DNA from: Cryobacterium adonitolivorans
Lineage (GTDB): Bacteria; Actinomycetota; Actinomycetes; Actinomycetales; Microbacteriaceae
Length of the DNA stretch: 64,000 nt
Direction: 5' to 3'
Assembly (NCBI RefSeq): GCF_004402695.1
Contig: NZ_SOFL01000008.1
Location: 91,059-155,058, forward strand
Shown: one piece after another, positions 18,559 through 27,253 of the stretch
How positions within the stretch are numbered: position 1 is the stretch's first letter
How the letters are laid out: every line of letters starts with the position of its first letter
Program-made: the position numbers and the translations under genes
The notes under the pieces: model-generated
Database searches by the model: none
What the model saw: the letters and a program-made list of their open reading frames with translations, nothing else
What the model was told of the DNA's origin: nothing

Positions 18559-20001
18559 ATGCCAACGCCGGCCTCCGACCTGGTCACCCTCGGTCACCGC
18601 ATCCGTCACTTTCGCAGCGAGCGCACGCTCACCCTCGACCAGCTCGGCGAGGAAGTGGGCCTGGCGGCCAGCCAGCTTTCGCTGATCGAGAATGGCCGGC
18701 GCGAGCCCAAGCTCTCCGTGCTGCAACAGCTGGCGCAGGCGCTGGGCGTGCCGTTGGCCGAGCTGCTCAGTGGCGAGGCGCCCAACACCCGCGCGGCCCT
18801 AGAGATCGAGCTGGCCCGCGCGCAGAAGAACCCGCTCTACGGCGCGCTCGGCCTGCCCCAGGTGAAGGTCACCAAGGGCATGCCGCTGCCGGCGATCGAG
18901 TCGCTGGTGGGCCTGCACCGCGAGCTCGCCCGCCGGGCCAGCGAGGCCATCGCTACTCCGGAGGAGGCCCGCCGGGCCAACACCGAACTGCGTGAGCGGA
19001 TGCGTGAGCACGGCAACTACATGCCAGACATCGAGCGGCTCGCAGAGGAGCGGGTGCGGGCATCCGGGCACGTCTCCGGGGCGCTCACCCACCGCGAGGT
19101 GAGCGTGATGGCCGAGCAGCTGGGCTTCACCCTGATCTACGTGAACGACCTGCCGCATTCCACCCGGTCGGTTACCGACCTGGCCAATCACCGGATCTAC
19201 CTGCCGCCGGCCTCGATTCCCGGCGGGCACGGGCTGCGGTCGATGGCGCTGCAGGCGATGGGACACCGGCTGCTCGGCCACGAGCGTCCCTCCAGCTACG
19301 CGGAGTTTCTCTGGCAGCGGCTGGAGATCAACTACTTCGCGGCCTGTTGCCTGATGCCGCTGGAGGCGACCCGTTCGTTCCTGCAAACCGCCAAGCGGGA
19401 GCGGGTGCTGTCGGTGGAAGACCTGCGTGACGCGTTCGGGGTCACGCACGAGGCCGCGGCGTTGCGGCTGACGAACCTGGCCAGCACGCACCTGGACATG
19501 ACCGTGCACTTCCTGCGGGTCTCCGGCGACGGCGCCCTGCAGAAGGGCTACGAGAACGACGGCCTGCCGCTGCCCGCGGACGTGACCGGCTCGATCGAGG
19601 GCCAGTTGGTCTGCAAGCAGTGGAGTGCCCGCAGTGCGTTCACACACACCAACCGCACCACCGAGTTCTACCAGTACACCGACACCCCGGCGGGCACCTT
19701 CTGGTGCGCCACCCAGACCGGCAGCACCTCGGATGGCGAGTTCTCGATCAGCGTTGGCGCCCCGTTCGCGCAGGCCAAGTGGTTCCGCGGCCGGGAGACC
19801 ACGCAGCGGGCGGTGTCCCACTGCCCCGACGAGTCCTGCTGCCGGCGTCCGTCGGGTGCGGTGGCTGCCCGCTGGAACGAAAAGGCCTGGCCGAGCGCCC
19901 GGCTGCACGCGCATGTGCTCTCGCCGCTGCCCAGCGGCACCTTCCCCGGCGTCGACGACACCGAGGTGTACCAGTTTCTCGAGGCGCACGCCGACCAGTA
20001 G
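18559..20001 (+). CDS. RamB/ScfR-type regulator (XRE HTH + IrrE-like + DUF2083)
   Basis: A 480-residue transcription factor of the short-chain-fatty-acid regulator family. It has an XRE helix-turn-helix at about 12-66 (LDQLGEEVGLAASQLSLIENG), an IrrE/peptidase-M78-like domain in the middle with an altered metal site (ALQAMGHRLLGH instead of HELGH), and a C-terminal domain with conserved cysteines (CPDESCCRRPSG). It looks leaderless: TATGCT at 18547-18552 ends 6 bases before the ATG. In corynebacteria RamB governs acetate and glyoxylate genes; here pckG is divergent and acs lies 40 kb away, so a similar role is likely but inferred. Confidence 0.85.
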   Translation: MPTPASDLVTLGHRIRHFRSERTLTLDQLGEEVGLAASQLSLIENGRREPKLSVLQQLAQALGVPLAELLSGEAPNTRAALEIELARAQKNPLYGALGLPQVKVTKGMPLPAIESLVGLHRELARRASEAIATPEEARRANTELRERMREHGNYMPDIERLAEERVRASGHVSGALTHREVSVMAEQLGFTLIYVNDLPHSTRSVTDLANHRIYLPPASIPGGHGLRSMALQAMGHRLLGHERPSSYAEFLWQRLEINYFAACCLMPLEATRSFLQTAKRERVLSVEDLRDAFGVTHEAAALRLTNLASTHLDMTVHFLRVSGDGALQKGYENDGLPLPADVTGSIEGQLVCKQWSARSAFTHTNRTTEFYQYTDTPAGTFWCATQTGSTSDGEFSISVGAPFAQAKWFRGRETTQRAVSHCPDESCCRRPSGAVAARWNEKAWPSARLHAHVLSPLPSGTFPGVDDTEVYQFLEAHADQ

Positions 20002-20070
20002 CCCGGCGGGTCAGGCGACCGATCGCGGCGGGTATTCGGCTATCGTGAACAAACGACATTGGGGGCTGCC

Positions 20071-22368
20071 ATGGTGGCGATAAATACTGCGCCGCAGGGC
20101 CGACAACGTCGGTCTGGTGGCCGATTCGCCTCGTGGCCGATCTGGCTCATGGCCGTCCTGCTGCTGGTGTTCTTCGCCGCCATCATGTTGCGGACCGACG
20201 CCGAGTTCAGCCCGCTCGTGGACGGTTGGCTGGGCCTGCTTGCCATGGTGCTTCCCGTCTTCGTGAGCGTGAGGGCGCTCCACCGCACCCGGTTCCGCCA
20301 GCGGGAACTGGTGTTCGCTGCAGCAGCAGTGACCTCATGGGCAGCCGGAAATATCTACTTCGTGCTCGCAGCGGGCTTCAACGTGCCGCTGCCGTATCCG
20401 TCGCTCGCCGATATCGGGTTCCTGGCCTTCTGCCCCCTGATGATGGCTGCGCTGGTGGTGCTGGTGGGCCGGAAAGCGCGGGAAATGGCCTGGCCCGTGG
20501 CCCTGGACGGCGCTCTCGGCAGCGTCGCCGCCGCAGCCGTGCTGGCGGTGCTGCTCAATCCCATCCTGGGCCCCGTCGCCGACAGACCCGCCTCGCTGGC
20601 CACGGCGGTCGCGGTTGCGTATCCCCTGTGCGACCTCCTGCTCGTGGCCGCATTCGTCGGGGTCGGGGCTTCCCAGGGGCGGAGCGCGGGTGCACGGTGG
20701 ATCCTGCTCGTGCTGGGCCTGATGACGTTTGCCGCCACCGATGTCACCTACGCCCTGCTGGAACTCACTGATCTGTACGTCGTGGGGACTCCCCTCGACA
20801 TGGGCTGGGCCATCGGCCTCGCCTTCATCGCCTGGTGGATCGACGGGTCCGCCCGTAGCGACAGGACGCGAGCCGTCCCGGCGTTGGCGATTCCCGCGCA
20901 GGCCGTGCCGGCGTTGGCCACGGCCACGGCGCTGGGTGTGCTGATCCTGGCCAGCGAGGTGGAGATCCCGCCGCTCGCCGTAGCCCTCGCAAGCCTGACT
21001 CTGGTGCTCGCTGCTGTCCCCCTGGTGTTCCGGCAGCGGATACGGCTTGCGGACATGCACCGCCAAGCCATGACCGACGAGCTCACCGGGTTGCCCAACC
21101 GGCGCGCACTGTACGCCGAGGTACCTGCTCGGCTGGCCGCCGATCAGCATCGCCACAGCGCGCTGCTGCTGTTGGATCTCGACAAGTTCAAGGAGGTCAA
21201 TGACAGCCTCGGCCACGACGTCGGCGACGGCCTGCTCAGGGTGGTCGCCGGGCGCCTTTCGGAGCAACTTGGCGAGGCGGATCTGTTGACCCGGCTGGGC
21301 GGTGACGAATTCGCCATCCACCTCGCCGGATGCGACGTGGGCAAGGCCGAGAGCGTCGCGGCGAAGCTGCGCGCGGCACTCATCGAACCGTTCACCCTGG
21401 CCGGCATCACCCTGCAGGCCAGCGCTAGCATCGGGATCGCCCTGTACCCGGAGCAAGGCCAGGACCTCACCCTTCTACTGCGCAAGGCCGACATGGCAAT
21501 GTACCGGGCGAAGTCCACGCGGGGCGGGCACCACGTCTACCGCGACGGCGACAGCCACGGCGACGAGCGGTTGCGCACCCTGGCGGAGCTGCGCACGGCG
21601 CTGCACGAGGACCAGCTGCTGCTCCACTACCAGCCCAAGATCGATCTCTCAACGGGCACCGTCCGCGGAGTGGAGGCCCTCGTGCGCTGGGATCACCCCG
21701 TGCGTGGCCTGCTCTACCCGGATGCGTTCCTCGCTCTCGTCGAGGAGGCAGGGCTGATGCCGGCGATGACACAGATCGTGTTCGAGAAGGCCCTGGACCA
21801 GGCCGCGATTTGGCAGGAGCAGGGCCGCACGCTATCGGTGGCGGTCAATCTTTCGGCCAGCTCACTCGTCGACGCCGAACTGCCCGATCGGATCGGTGAC
21901 ATGGTCACTGTCCGCGGGTTGGTGCCATCCGTTCTCGTGCTCGAGATCACCGAAGACTTCCTGATGGCAGATCGAGACCGGGCCCACGCCATCCTCACCC
22001 GGCTGCGAGCCATCGGCGTTCGGATCGCCGTCGACGATTTCGGCACCGGCTACAGTTCGCTGGCGTACCTTCGTGATCTGCCCATCGACGAGCTGAAGCT
22101 GGACAAGTCGTTCGTGATGCCGATGGCCGACGATCCCCGTGCCACCGCGCTGGTGGCCTCGACCATCGACCTCGCTCACAGTCTCGGCCTGCGGATGGTC
22201 GCCGAGGGAGTCGAAAACAGCGCCGCCTACGCCGACCTCGCCGGCTACGGGTGCGACGCGGCGCAGGGATTCTTCATGTCCCGGCCCGTCCCGGCGGCCG
22301 AGCTGGACGCCTGGCTAGCGAAACGTGAGCCGGACGCAACGCTGATCCAACCGGTGGCTTTCCCCTAA
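20071..22368 (+). CDS. Membrane GGDEF-EAL c-di-GMP turnover protein, copy 1
   Basis: A 765-residue protein with ~8-9 transmembrane helices in its first 300 residues, then a diguanylate cyclase domain with intact RLGGDEFAI and a phosphodiesterase domain with GVEALVRWDHP (EAL), ITEDFLM and DDFGTGYSS. Both catalytic signatures look intact, so synthesis, degradation or regulated switching of c-di-GMP are all possible. The ATG at 20071 is preferred to a TTG at 20059 because GGGGG (20061-20065) would serve as ribosome-binding site. A close paralogue is at 29858-32179 inside the IS island. Confidence 0.92.
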   Translation: MVAINTAPQGRQRRSGGRFASWPIWLMAVLLLVFFAAIMLRTDAEFSPLVDGWLGLLAMVLPVFVSVRALHRTRFRQRELVFAAAAVTSWAAGNIYFVLAAGFNVPLPYPSLADIGFLAFCPLMMAALVVLVGRKAREMAWPVALDGALGSVAAAAVLAVLLNPILGPVADRPASLATAVAVAYPLCDLLLVAAFVGVGASQGRSAGARWILLVLGLMTFAATDVTYALLELTDLYVVGTPLDMGWAIGLAFIAWWIDGSARSDRTRAVPALAIPAQAVPALATATALGVLILASEVEIPPLAVALASLTLVLAAVPLVFRQRIRLADMHRQAMTDELTGLPNRRALYAEVPARLAADQHRHSALLLLDLDKFKEVNDSLGHDVGDGLLRVVAGRLSEQLGEADLLTRLGGDEFAIHLAGCDVGKAESVAAKLRAALIEPFTLAGITLQASASIGIALYPEQGQDLTLLLRKADMAMYRAKSTRGGHHVYRDGDSHGDERLRTLAELRTALHEDQLLLHYQPKIDLSTGTVRGVEALVRWDHPVRGLLYPDAFLALVEEAGLMPAMTQIVFEKALDQAAIWQEQGRTLSVAVNLSASSLVDAELPDRIGDMVTVRGLVPSVLVLEITEDFLMADRDRAHAILTRLRAIGVRIAVDDFGTGYSSLAYLRDLPIDELKLDKSFVMPMADDPRATALVASTIDLAHSLGLRMVAEGVENSAAYADLAGYGCDAAQGFFMSRPVPAAELDAWLAKREPDATLIQPVAFP

Positions 22369-22413
22369 GTAGAGGGGTCGACCTCCAGCCGTGCCCTGTC
22401 AATGAAAGGGGAA

Positions 22414-22445
22414 CGACCCCCGGGCATGCGGGTGCCCGGGGGTCG
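22414..22445 (+). terminator. Terminator-type hairpin downstream of the first GGDEF-EAL gene
   Basis: Perfect 13-bp arms CGACCCCCGGGCA (22414-22426) and TGCCCGGGGGTCG (22433-22445) with a 6-base loop, flanked by a further matching pair CCCTGTC (22394-22400) and GACAGGG (22449-22455). It separates convergent genes. No clear U-run on either side. Confidence 0.7.
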
Positions 22446-22472
22446 CGAGACAGGGATCTAGCGTGGGGTGGA

Positions 22473-22888
22473 CTAGGCAGCTTCGGCGACCTTGAGGGTG
22501 TCCACGAATTGTTCGAAGCGCACGATGAGCCCGCCGCGCACGATGAAGTGGTGGGCGGCGCGCACGTTCAGGCTCTTGCCGGTGGCCCGGTGGGTGGCGG
22601 TGTAGCGGGCAAGCACCACCACGTTCTCACCGTCGACGACGGAGCTGTGGTCGTGGGCGGCCCAGCCGTCCCCGTCCCGACCGAGGATTTCCCTCACATT
22701 GGAGGTGACATCCACCGGCGTGCGGAAGGTGCCGGCTAGCGGGAAGCCGGCCATCTCGGTCCACTCCACGTCGGGTGCCATCGTGGCGCGGAGCGCCGCC
22801 AGGTCACCCGCGACCAGGCGAGGTACTGCCGGCGCACGACGTCGCGCTGCGCGCTGGAAACGGTCAGGTCGGACTCGCCCAGCCCCAT
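22473..22888 (-). pseudogene. SnoaL/NTF2-like protein with frameshift
   Basis: From the ATG at 22888 the reading frame gives an N-terminus ending in VVRRQYLA; at about 22823 a one-base loss moves the homologous continuation (VAGDLAALRATMAPDVEW) to another frame, which then runs as a normal SnoaL-like domain (WTEMAGFPLAG ... HHFIVRGGLIVRFEQFVDT) to the stop at 22473. Rejoined, the protein would be about 138 residues, normal for the family (small alpha+beta barrels with diverse or no catalysis). A sequencing error could give the same picture. Its start overlaps the end of a metallo-hydrolase remnant. Confidence 0.75.
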
Positions 22889-23058
22889 GTCATCTCCCCC
22901 TTCGCGACCTTCGGGCCGAGCTGGGCCGCGATCAGCCTGCCGGAGGCGGGGTACGCCTCCACCAGCGCCGCGGTCGTCGTCGCGCCATCGGGCGAGATTT
23001 CGAGCACCCGCTCGAACTCCTGCAGGTAGCTGCGGGTGCAGTCGAGGGCGGAAATGTC
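22864..23058 (-). pseudogene. C-terminal remnant of an MBL-fold hydrolase
   Basis: About 64 codons resembling the C-terminal helical region of metallo-beta-lactamase-fold hydrolases (SYLQEFERVLEISPDG ... LVEAYPASGR ... GPKVAKGEMTWG). The entire metal-binding N-terminal domain is missing; immediately upstream are a long inverted repeat and a 9-bp tandem repeat. The family call rests on the short C-terminal pattern and is moderate. It overlaps the SnoaL-like gene by 25 bases, a natural operon junction before decay. Confidence 0.55.
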
Positions 23059-23085
23059 TGTCGCGCCCTCTCCCCCGGCGCGCGT

Positions 23086-23178
23086 GCATAACTCCTGCAA
23101 TTCGTGCCCGGGCGACGGATGCGCCCGCTGAATTCCGGCATCCGTGCCCACGGTCGGCGGAAACTGCAGGAGTTATGC
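23086..23178. repeat. Long inverted repeat, 14-bp perfect arms
   Basis: Arms GCATAACTCCTGCA (23086-23099) and TGCAGGAGTTATGC (23165-23178) enclose 65 bases. It lies in a decayed intergenic zone next to gene remnants. No coding content in the loop. It could be a REP-like element or a tiny non-autonomous element; no target duplication is visible. Confidence 0.6.
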
Positions 23179-23184
23179 GCCCTC

Positions 23185-23223
23185 GGGAGCGGCGGGAGCG
23201 GCGGGAGCGGCGGGAGCGGCGGA
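23185..23223. repeat. 9-bp tandem repeat, 4.3 copies of GGGAGCGGC
   Basis: Four exact units (23185-23220) and a partial fifth, ending two bases before the stop codon of the alpha/beta hydrolase gene. A likely length-variable site. Confidence 0.85.
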
Positions 23224-23225
23224 CC

Positions 23226-24080
23226 CTAGACGCTGGCGGGGCGACGCACGGCCGAGCCTTCGAGCCAGGCGGCCATGCGCCTGATGCTGGCGTGCGCACC
23301 CGGATTCTCCGGCTCGTTGAGGTGACCGTGCCGCGTTCCGGGTTCGAGGCAGACCGTGACATCGACGCCGGCCAGCGCGAGTTCCGCCGCGAACGCCTGC
23401 CCCGACGAGCGCAGGCTGTCGTGCTCCGAGTTCAGGACGAACGTGGGCGGCAGGCCGGCCAGGTCGTGACCGCCGGGGAACGCGTAGGGATTGCCGAGCC
23501 CGGCAGTGTCGCCCACGTAGTTGAGGTTCATCGCCCGCACATCGTCGGGCTCGAACCGCGCGTCAGGGGGCAGCACCGCAATCTTGAGCGCGAGTTCGGC
23601 GCTGGGTTCCGGCAGAACGCTGTGCACGAGCGGGTAGGCCAGCAGCAGCGACGCCGGCTGTGGGCCGCCGGCATCACGCAGCCGGAGCGATGCCCCCGCG
23701 GCGAGGTCGCCGCCGGCGCTGGCCCCGCCCAGCGACAGCCGGTCACCGTCGATGCCGTGCTCGGCCGCATGATCGGTTGCCCAGCGGAATGCCAACGTGA
23801 CCTCTTCTGAGGCGACCGGAAAGAGCACTCCGTCGTGGGCCGGTTCGCTGTCGGTGAGGGCCGCCGACACGGGCGCCAGCCGATAGTCGACGCTGACCAC
23901 CGTGATGCCTCGCGCCGCGAGCTCCTGGGACACCCAGTGCGCCTCGGGCATCTCAAGGTCGCCCCACGCGAAGCCACCCCCGTGCGCCCAGACCAGCGCC
24001 GGCCTCAGTTCCGCGGCGGCGGCGCGATAGACACGAATCGGGATGGCGCCGTATGGGCCAGCAATTGTCAAGAAGTCCAT
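23226..24080 (-). CDS. Alpha/beta hydrolase, hormone-sensitive-lipase type
   Basis: A 284-residue cytosolic esterase-like protein. The oxyanion motif WAHGGGFAWGD is near residue 45, the nucleophile Ser in LGGASAGGDLA (about 150), the acidic residue in LNSEHDSLRSSG and the catalytic His in TRHGHLNEP near the end, so the triad is complete. Substrates are probably short acyl esters; not determinable. Start: ATG at 24080 (MDFLTIAGPYG) fits the fold; in-frame ATGs at 24092 and 24110 are alternatives and no strong ribosome-binding site decides. Stand-alone gene. Confidence 0.85.
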   Translation of the reverse strand: MDFLTIAGPYGAIPIRVYRAAAAELRPALVWAHGGGFAWGDLEMPEAHWVSQELAARGITVVSVDYRLAPVSAALTDSEPAHDGVLFPVASEEVTLAFRWATDHAAEHGIDGDRLSLGGASAGGDLAAGASLRLRDAGGPQPASLLLAYPLVHSVLPEPSAELALKIAVLPPDARFEPDDVRAMNLNYVGDTAGLGNPYAFPGGHDLAGLPPTFVLNSEHDSLRSSGQAFAAELALAGVDVTVCLEPGTRHGHLNEPENPGAHASIRRMAAWLEGSAVRRPASV

Positions 24081-24374
24081 GGCTCTGATCATTCCAGCAA
24101 AATGTCGCACTGGACTCTCGTCGCCGACCTCCCCTCTGTCAGCCGGCGGCGTGGGCGGCGAGCTTGGCGGTGAAGTCGGAGAAGAGCAGCCGCAGGTCGA
24201 GCGGCTGCACGAACCGGCGCAGCTCGGTCTCGAATGATGTCAACGCCGGCACCTTACCTGAGGGGGTTTTTCTGATGCGTGTGGTGGTCCGGCCGGTGCT
24301 GCTCGCGGCCCGCGTAAGAACACGTGCCGGCGGGCATAAGACGTGCCGCCGGGCATGTGGGTGGGCGGGGACGG
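24081..24374. other. Intergenic stretch with a possible C-terminal coding scrap
   Basis: No full gene is seen. On the minus strand a short frame of about 34 codons ends at 24139 (LTSFETELRRFVQPLDL then LLFSDFTAKLAAHAAG) and reads like the end of a larger protein whose body is absent. It is too short to assign. The rest shows neither ORF nor strong hairpin. Confidence 0.35.
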
Positions 24375-25259
24375 CTACTGGGGCGCCATCCGGATGCCGC
24401 CGTCGAGGCGGATGGTCTCGCCGTTGAGCATGGGGTTCTCCACGATGTGGCGCACGAGGGCGGCGTACTCGGCGGGGTCGCCGAGCCGGGCCGGGTGCGG
24501 CACCTGGGCGCCGAGCGAGGCGCGGGCCTCCGCGGGCAGGTCTTGCAGCAGCGGGGTGTCGAACAGGCCGGGGGCGATGGTCATCACGCGGATGAGCGAG
24601 CGAGCGAACTCCCTGGCCAGCGGTAGGGTCATCGCCGCGACACCGCCCTTCGACGCGGCATAGGCCGCTTGGCCGATCTGACCGTCGAACGCAGCGACGG
24701 ATGCTGTGTTCACGATCACGCCGCGCTCCGCTGTGCCCTGCGGGGTCGAGAAACTCGACTCAGAGCCGGCGTTGTCGGAGTCGGGCCCGGCGCCGACCGG
24801 GGCCGTGGCCTGCATGGCCGCAGCGGCCAGGCGCACCACGTTGAACGTGCCGAGGAGGTTCACCCGAAGCACCCGCTCGAAGTCGGCCAGGGCCATCGGA
24901 CCCTGCCGCCCCACGGTGCGGGCGGCCGGTGCGATGCCGGCGCAGTTGACCACGATCCGCAGGGGTGCCAGGGCGCCGGCGGCCTCGACCGCCGCTTGCA
25001 CATCGGCATCCACGGTTACATCCCCGGGCAGGAATATACCGGGGAACCGTGCCACGGCACCGCATCCGACGGATTCAACCAGCCTCGTGGTCGGGGTGCC
25101 AGCCCTGCCGTGGAGCTCCGCGGCCCGCTCGGCTCCGGGCGAGTTCGGCAGGTCGAACAGCACGACGTGGGCGCCGGCCGCGTGCAGCGCTCGCGCGGTG
25201 GACAAGCCGAGGCCGGAGGCGGCGCCGGTGACGAGGGCGGAGCATCCGTTGATGCGCAT
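24375..25259 (-). CDS. SDR-family 3-hydroxyacyl-CoA dehydrogenase-like protein
   Basis: A 294-residue short-chain dehydrogenase with the NAD-binding motif [13 protein letters not shown] near the N-terminus, catalytic Ser in [18 protein letters not shown] with the Tyr-Lys pair, and an [10 protein letters not shown] segment. Overall it resembles type-2 (HSD10-like) 3-hydroxyacyl-CoA dehydrogenases but is ~40 residues longer, mainly through an Asn/Ser-rich loop after [11 protein letters not shown]. Its ATG at 25259 overlaps the thiolase stop (TGATG), so the two are coupled and probably act in sequence in beta-oxidation-type acyl-CoA degradation. NAD preference is inferred. Confidence 0.85.
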   Translation of the reverse strand: MRINGCSALVTGAASGLGLSTARALHAAGAHVVLFDLPNSPGAERAAELHGRAGTPTTRLVESVGCGAVARFPGIFLPGDVTVDADVQAAVEAAGALAPLRIVVNCAGIAPAARTVGRQGPMALADFERVLRVNLLGTFNVVRLAAAAMQATAPVGAGPDSDNAGSESSFSTPQGTAERGVIVNTASVAAFDGQIGQAAYAASKGGVAAMTLPLAREFARSLIRVMTIAPGLFDTPLLQDLPAEARASLGAQVPHPARLGDPAEYAALVRHIVENPMLNGETIRLDGGIRMAPQ

Positions 25260-26515
25260 CAGAGCCGTTCGATGATGGTGGCGTTGGCCATGCCACCGCC
25301 CTCGCACATGGTTTGCAGGCCGTAGCGGCCGCCGCCGGCTTCGAGGGTGCCGAGCAGGGTGCCCAGCAATCGGGTGCCTGAGGATCCGAGCGCGTGGCCG
25401 AGGGCGATCGCGCCGCCGCTGGAGTTGAGCTTGTCGACGTCGGCGCGCAGTTCTCGCTGCCAGACCAGTGGCACGCAGGCGAATGCCTCGTTGACCTCGT
25501 AGGCGTCGAGGTCGTTGATGCCCAGACCGGTGCGGGCCAGGATGCGCCGGGTGGCGGGGATCACGCCGGTGAGCATCAGCAACGGGTCGCTGCCGGTGAC
25601 CGCGAAGCTGTGGAACCGGGCGCGGGGGGTGAGGCCGAGCGCGGCGGCGCGGCTGGCGCTCATGATCAGAGCGGCGGAGGCGCCGTCGGTGAGCGGCGAG
25701 GAGTTGCCGGCGGTGATCTGCCAGTCCACCTCGGGGAACCGGGCGGCCAGTTCGTCGGTGCGGAACGCGAGCGGCAGGTCGGCGAGGGTCTCGACCGTGC
25801 TGCGGCGCCGGATGGTCTCGTCGCCGACCACCTGCCGGCCGTCGGGCAGGGTGACCGGCAGCAGAGACGCGTCGAAGTCGCCGCGCGCGGCGGCCTCCGC
25901 GGCGAGGCGGTGCGAGCGGGCGGCGTACTCGTCGAGTTCAGTGCGGGTGAGGCCCCATTTGGCGCTGATCAGCTCGGCCGAGACGCCCTGGCCGACCAGG
26001 CCCTGCGGGTAGCGGGCGTGCATCAGGCGGCCGTGCGGGTCCTGGCTGATGATCGCGGACGCGGCCGAGCCCCAGCCTTCGGTGCGGCCGGCCGCGTCGG
26101 AGCCGCCGGCCGGGGTAGATCCGCCCGCGGAACCCAGCGGGATGCGGCTCATCGATTCGACCCCGCAGGCGATGACGATGTCGTAGCTGCCGGCGAGCAC
26201 GCCCTGCGCGGCGAAGGTGGCGGCCTGCTGGCTGGAGCCGCACTGCCGGTCGATGGTGGTGCCGGGAACCGACTCGGGAAACCCGGCGCCGAGCAGCGCG
26301 GTGCGAGTGATGTTGGTGCTCTGCTCGCCCACCTGGGTGAGGCATCCGCCGATCACGTCGTCGACCAGGGCCGGGTCGAGGTTGTTGCGGTTGACCAGGT
26401 TATTCAGCACCCCGGCGAGCAGGTCGGCAGGGTGCACCCCGGAGAGCGCACCGCCGGGCTTACCCCGGCCGGACGGGGTGCGGACAACATCGACGATGAC
26501 AGCATCATTGCTCAT
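25259..26515 (-). CDS. Acetyl-CoA C-acyltransferase (thiolase)
   Basis: A 418-residue degradative-type thiolase that cleaves 3-ketoacyl-CoA with CoA. The acylated Cys lies in [10 protein letters not shown] (about residue 90), the catalytic His in [12 protein letters not shown] (about 373) and the second Cys in CEGGGMANA (about 402), with NEAF in between. The pattern is that of FadA-like enzymes acting on longer or branched acyl chains. It is 10 bases downstream of the HutD-like gene stop and overlaps the SDR gene, forming a two- or three-gene operon. Confidence 0.92.
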   Translation of the reverse strand: MSNDAVIVDVVRTPSGRGKPGGALSGVHPADLLAGVLNNLVNRNNLDPALVDDVIGGCLTQVGEQSTNITRTALLGAGFPESVPGTTIDRQCGSSQQAATFAAQGVLAGSYDIVIACGVESMSRIPLGSAGGSTPAGGSDAAGRTEGWGSAASAIISQDPHGRLMHARYPQGLVGQGVSAELISAKWGLTRTELDEYAARSHRLAAEAAARGDFDASLLPVTLPDGRQVVGDETIRRRSTVETLADLPLAFRTDELAARFPEVDWQITAGNSSPLTDGASAALIMSASRAAALGLTPRARFHSFAVTGSDPLLMLTGVIPATRRILARTGLGINDLDAYEVNEAFACVPLVWQRELRADVDKLNSSGGAIALGHALGSSGTRLLGTLLGTLEAGGGRYGLQTMCEGGGMANATIIERL

Positions 26516-26524
26516 GCCTCCAGC

Positions 26525-27142
26525 CTATGGGACCGGGTGAGCTCCCGGCCGATGCACGGTGAGGACCTGCGCGGACACGGCCTGCGGTCGATGGCTCCTG
26601 GTCGGATCCAGCAGCAGCGCCGACCCGGGGGCAGCCTCGACCCCATCCACCCGCACCGTGCCTCGCAGCGCAAGCAGAAGCTGCGAACCCGCACGAAGTT
26701 CGGTCTCCGGCGGGAGGGCGCGGATGACGAATTCCGGCGGGTCGGCGGCGGCGGTGAAGGTGAGGACGAAGAGGGAACTCGCACCGGGCGGCCGCAATTT
26801 GGGCCGTTCGAAGTACACGGTGGAGGACAGCACCGGCATGACATGGTCACGCCGAAGCACCCGGTTCGATTCGGTATTGCGCACCGCAATCTGCGGGCCG
26901 GCAAGCCCGACCACGTAGTGGTGCGTGCCGGCGGGTCCGACCAGCAGGCCGGTGGAGTCCTTGATCTCGACCACCCGAAGCTGCCAGCGCAGTGTCAGGT
27001 CGCTGTCAAGGTCGGCCCAGACCTCACGGGCGCTGCCCCTCCCCTGGTCCAGGGGCTGGCGGGGGAGGTCGGAGAACCGGATGATGCGAGGCGGAGTCGC
27101 TGCAGCGTCAACGCCGTCATCCTCTTCTGCTGCAATGCTCAT
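26525..27142 (-). CDS. HutD/Ves-like cupin protein
   Basis: A 205-residue protein resembling the HutD/Ves family, two-lobed cupin-like proteins linked to histidine metabolism or cold response in other bacteria. The opening RFSDLPRQPLDQGRGSAREV resembles the family's RFADLP...NGGGxTRE start, and the C-terminal half has the cupin strand pattern (LLLALRGTVRVDG, SALLLDPTRSHRP). Similarity is judged by eye, so the family call is moderate and no reaction can be named. It stands just upstream of the thiolase gene on the same strand. Confidence 0.55.
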   Translation of the reverse strand: MSIAAEEDDGVDAAATPPRIIRFSDLPRQPLDQGRGSAREVWADLDSDLTLRWQLRVVEIKDSTGLLVGPAGTHHYVVGLAGPQIAVRNTESNRVLRRDHVMPVLSSTVYFERPKLRPPGASSLFVLTFTAAADPPEFVIRALPPETELRAGSQLLLALRGTVRVDGVEAAPGSALLLDPTRSHRPQAVSAQVLTVHRPGAHPVP

Positions 27143-27188
27143 CGGCTGTCCCGGCCTGTCGGGGCCGGCCCTCCGGGGGCCGACGCAA

Positions 27189-27230
27189 AGATGTGCTGGA
27201 TGGTTCGCATATCAACCATCCAGCACATCT
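27189..27230 (-). terminator. Terminator of the ammonium transporter gene
   Basis: A perfect 17-bp stem: AGATGTGCTGGATGGTT (27189-27205) and AACCATCCAGCACATCT (27214-27230) with an 8-base loop. It starts 24 bases after the amt stop on the minus strand and is followed there by a short TTTG run. Confidence 0.85.
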
Positions 27231-27253
27231 CGGTGTTACCTGGGTCTGGGTTC

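Noticed and set aside
22864..23151. The open frame as a complete small protein starting at 23151.
   Set aside because: Only the last ~64 codons look like protein; the first part overlaps the long inverted repeat, so it is treated as a remnant.
23185..23223. CRISPR-like array.
   Set aside because: The repeats are 9 bp and contiguous, with no spacers and no cas genes in the window.
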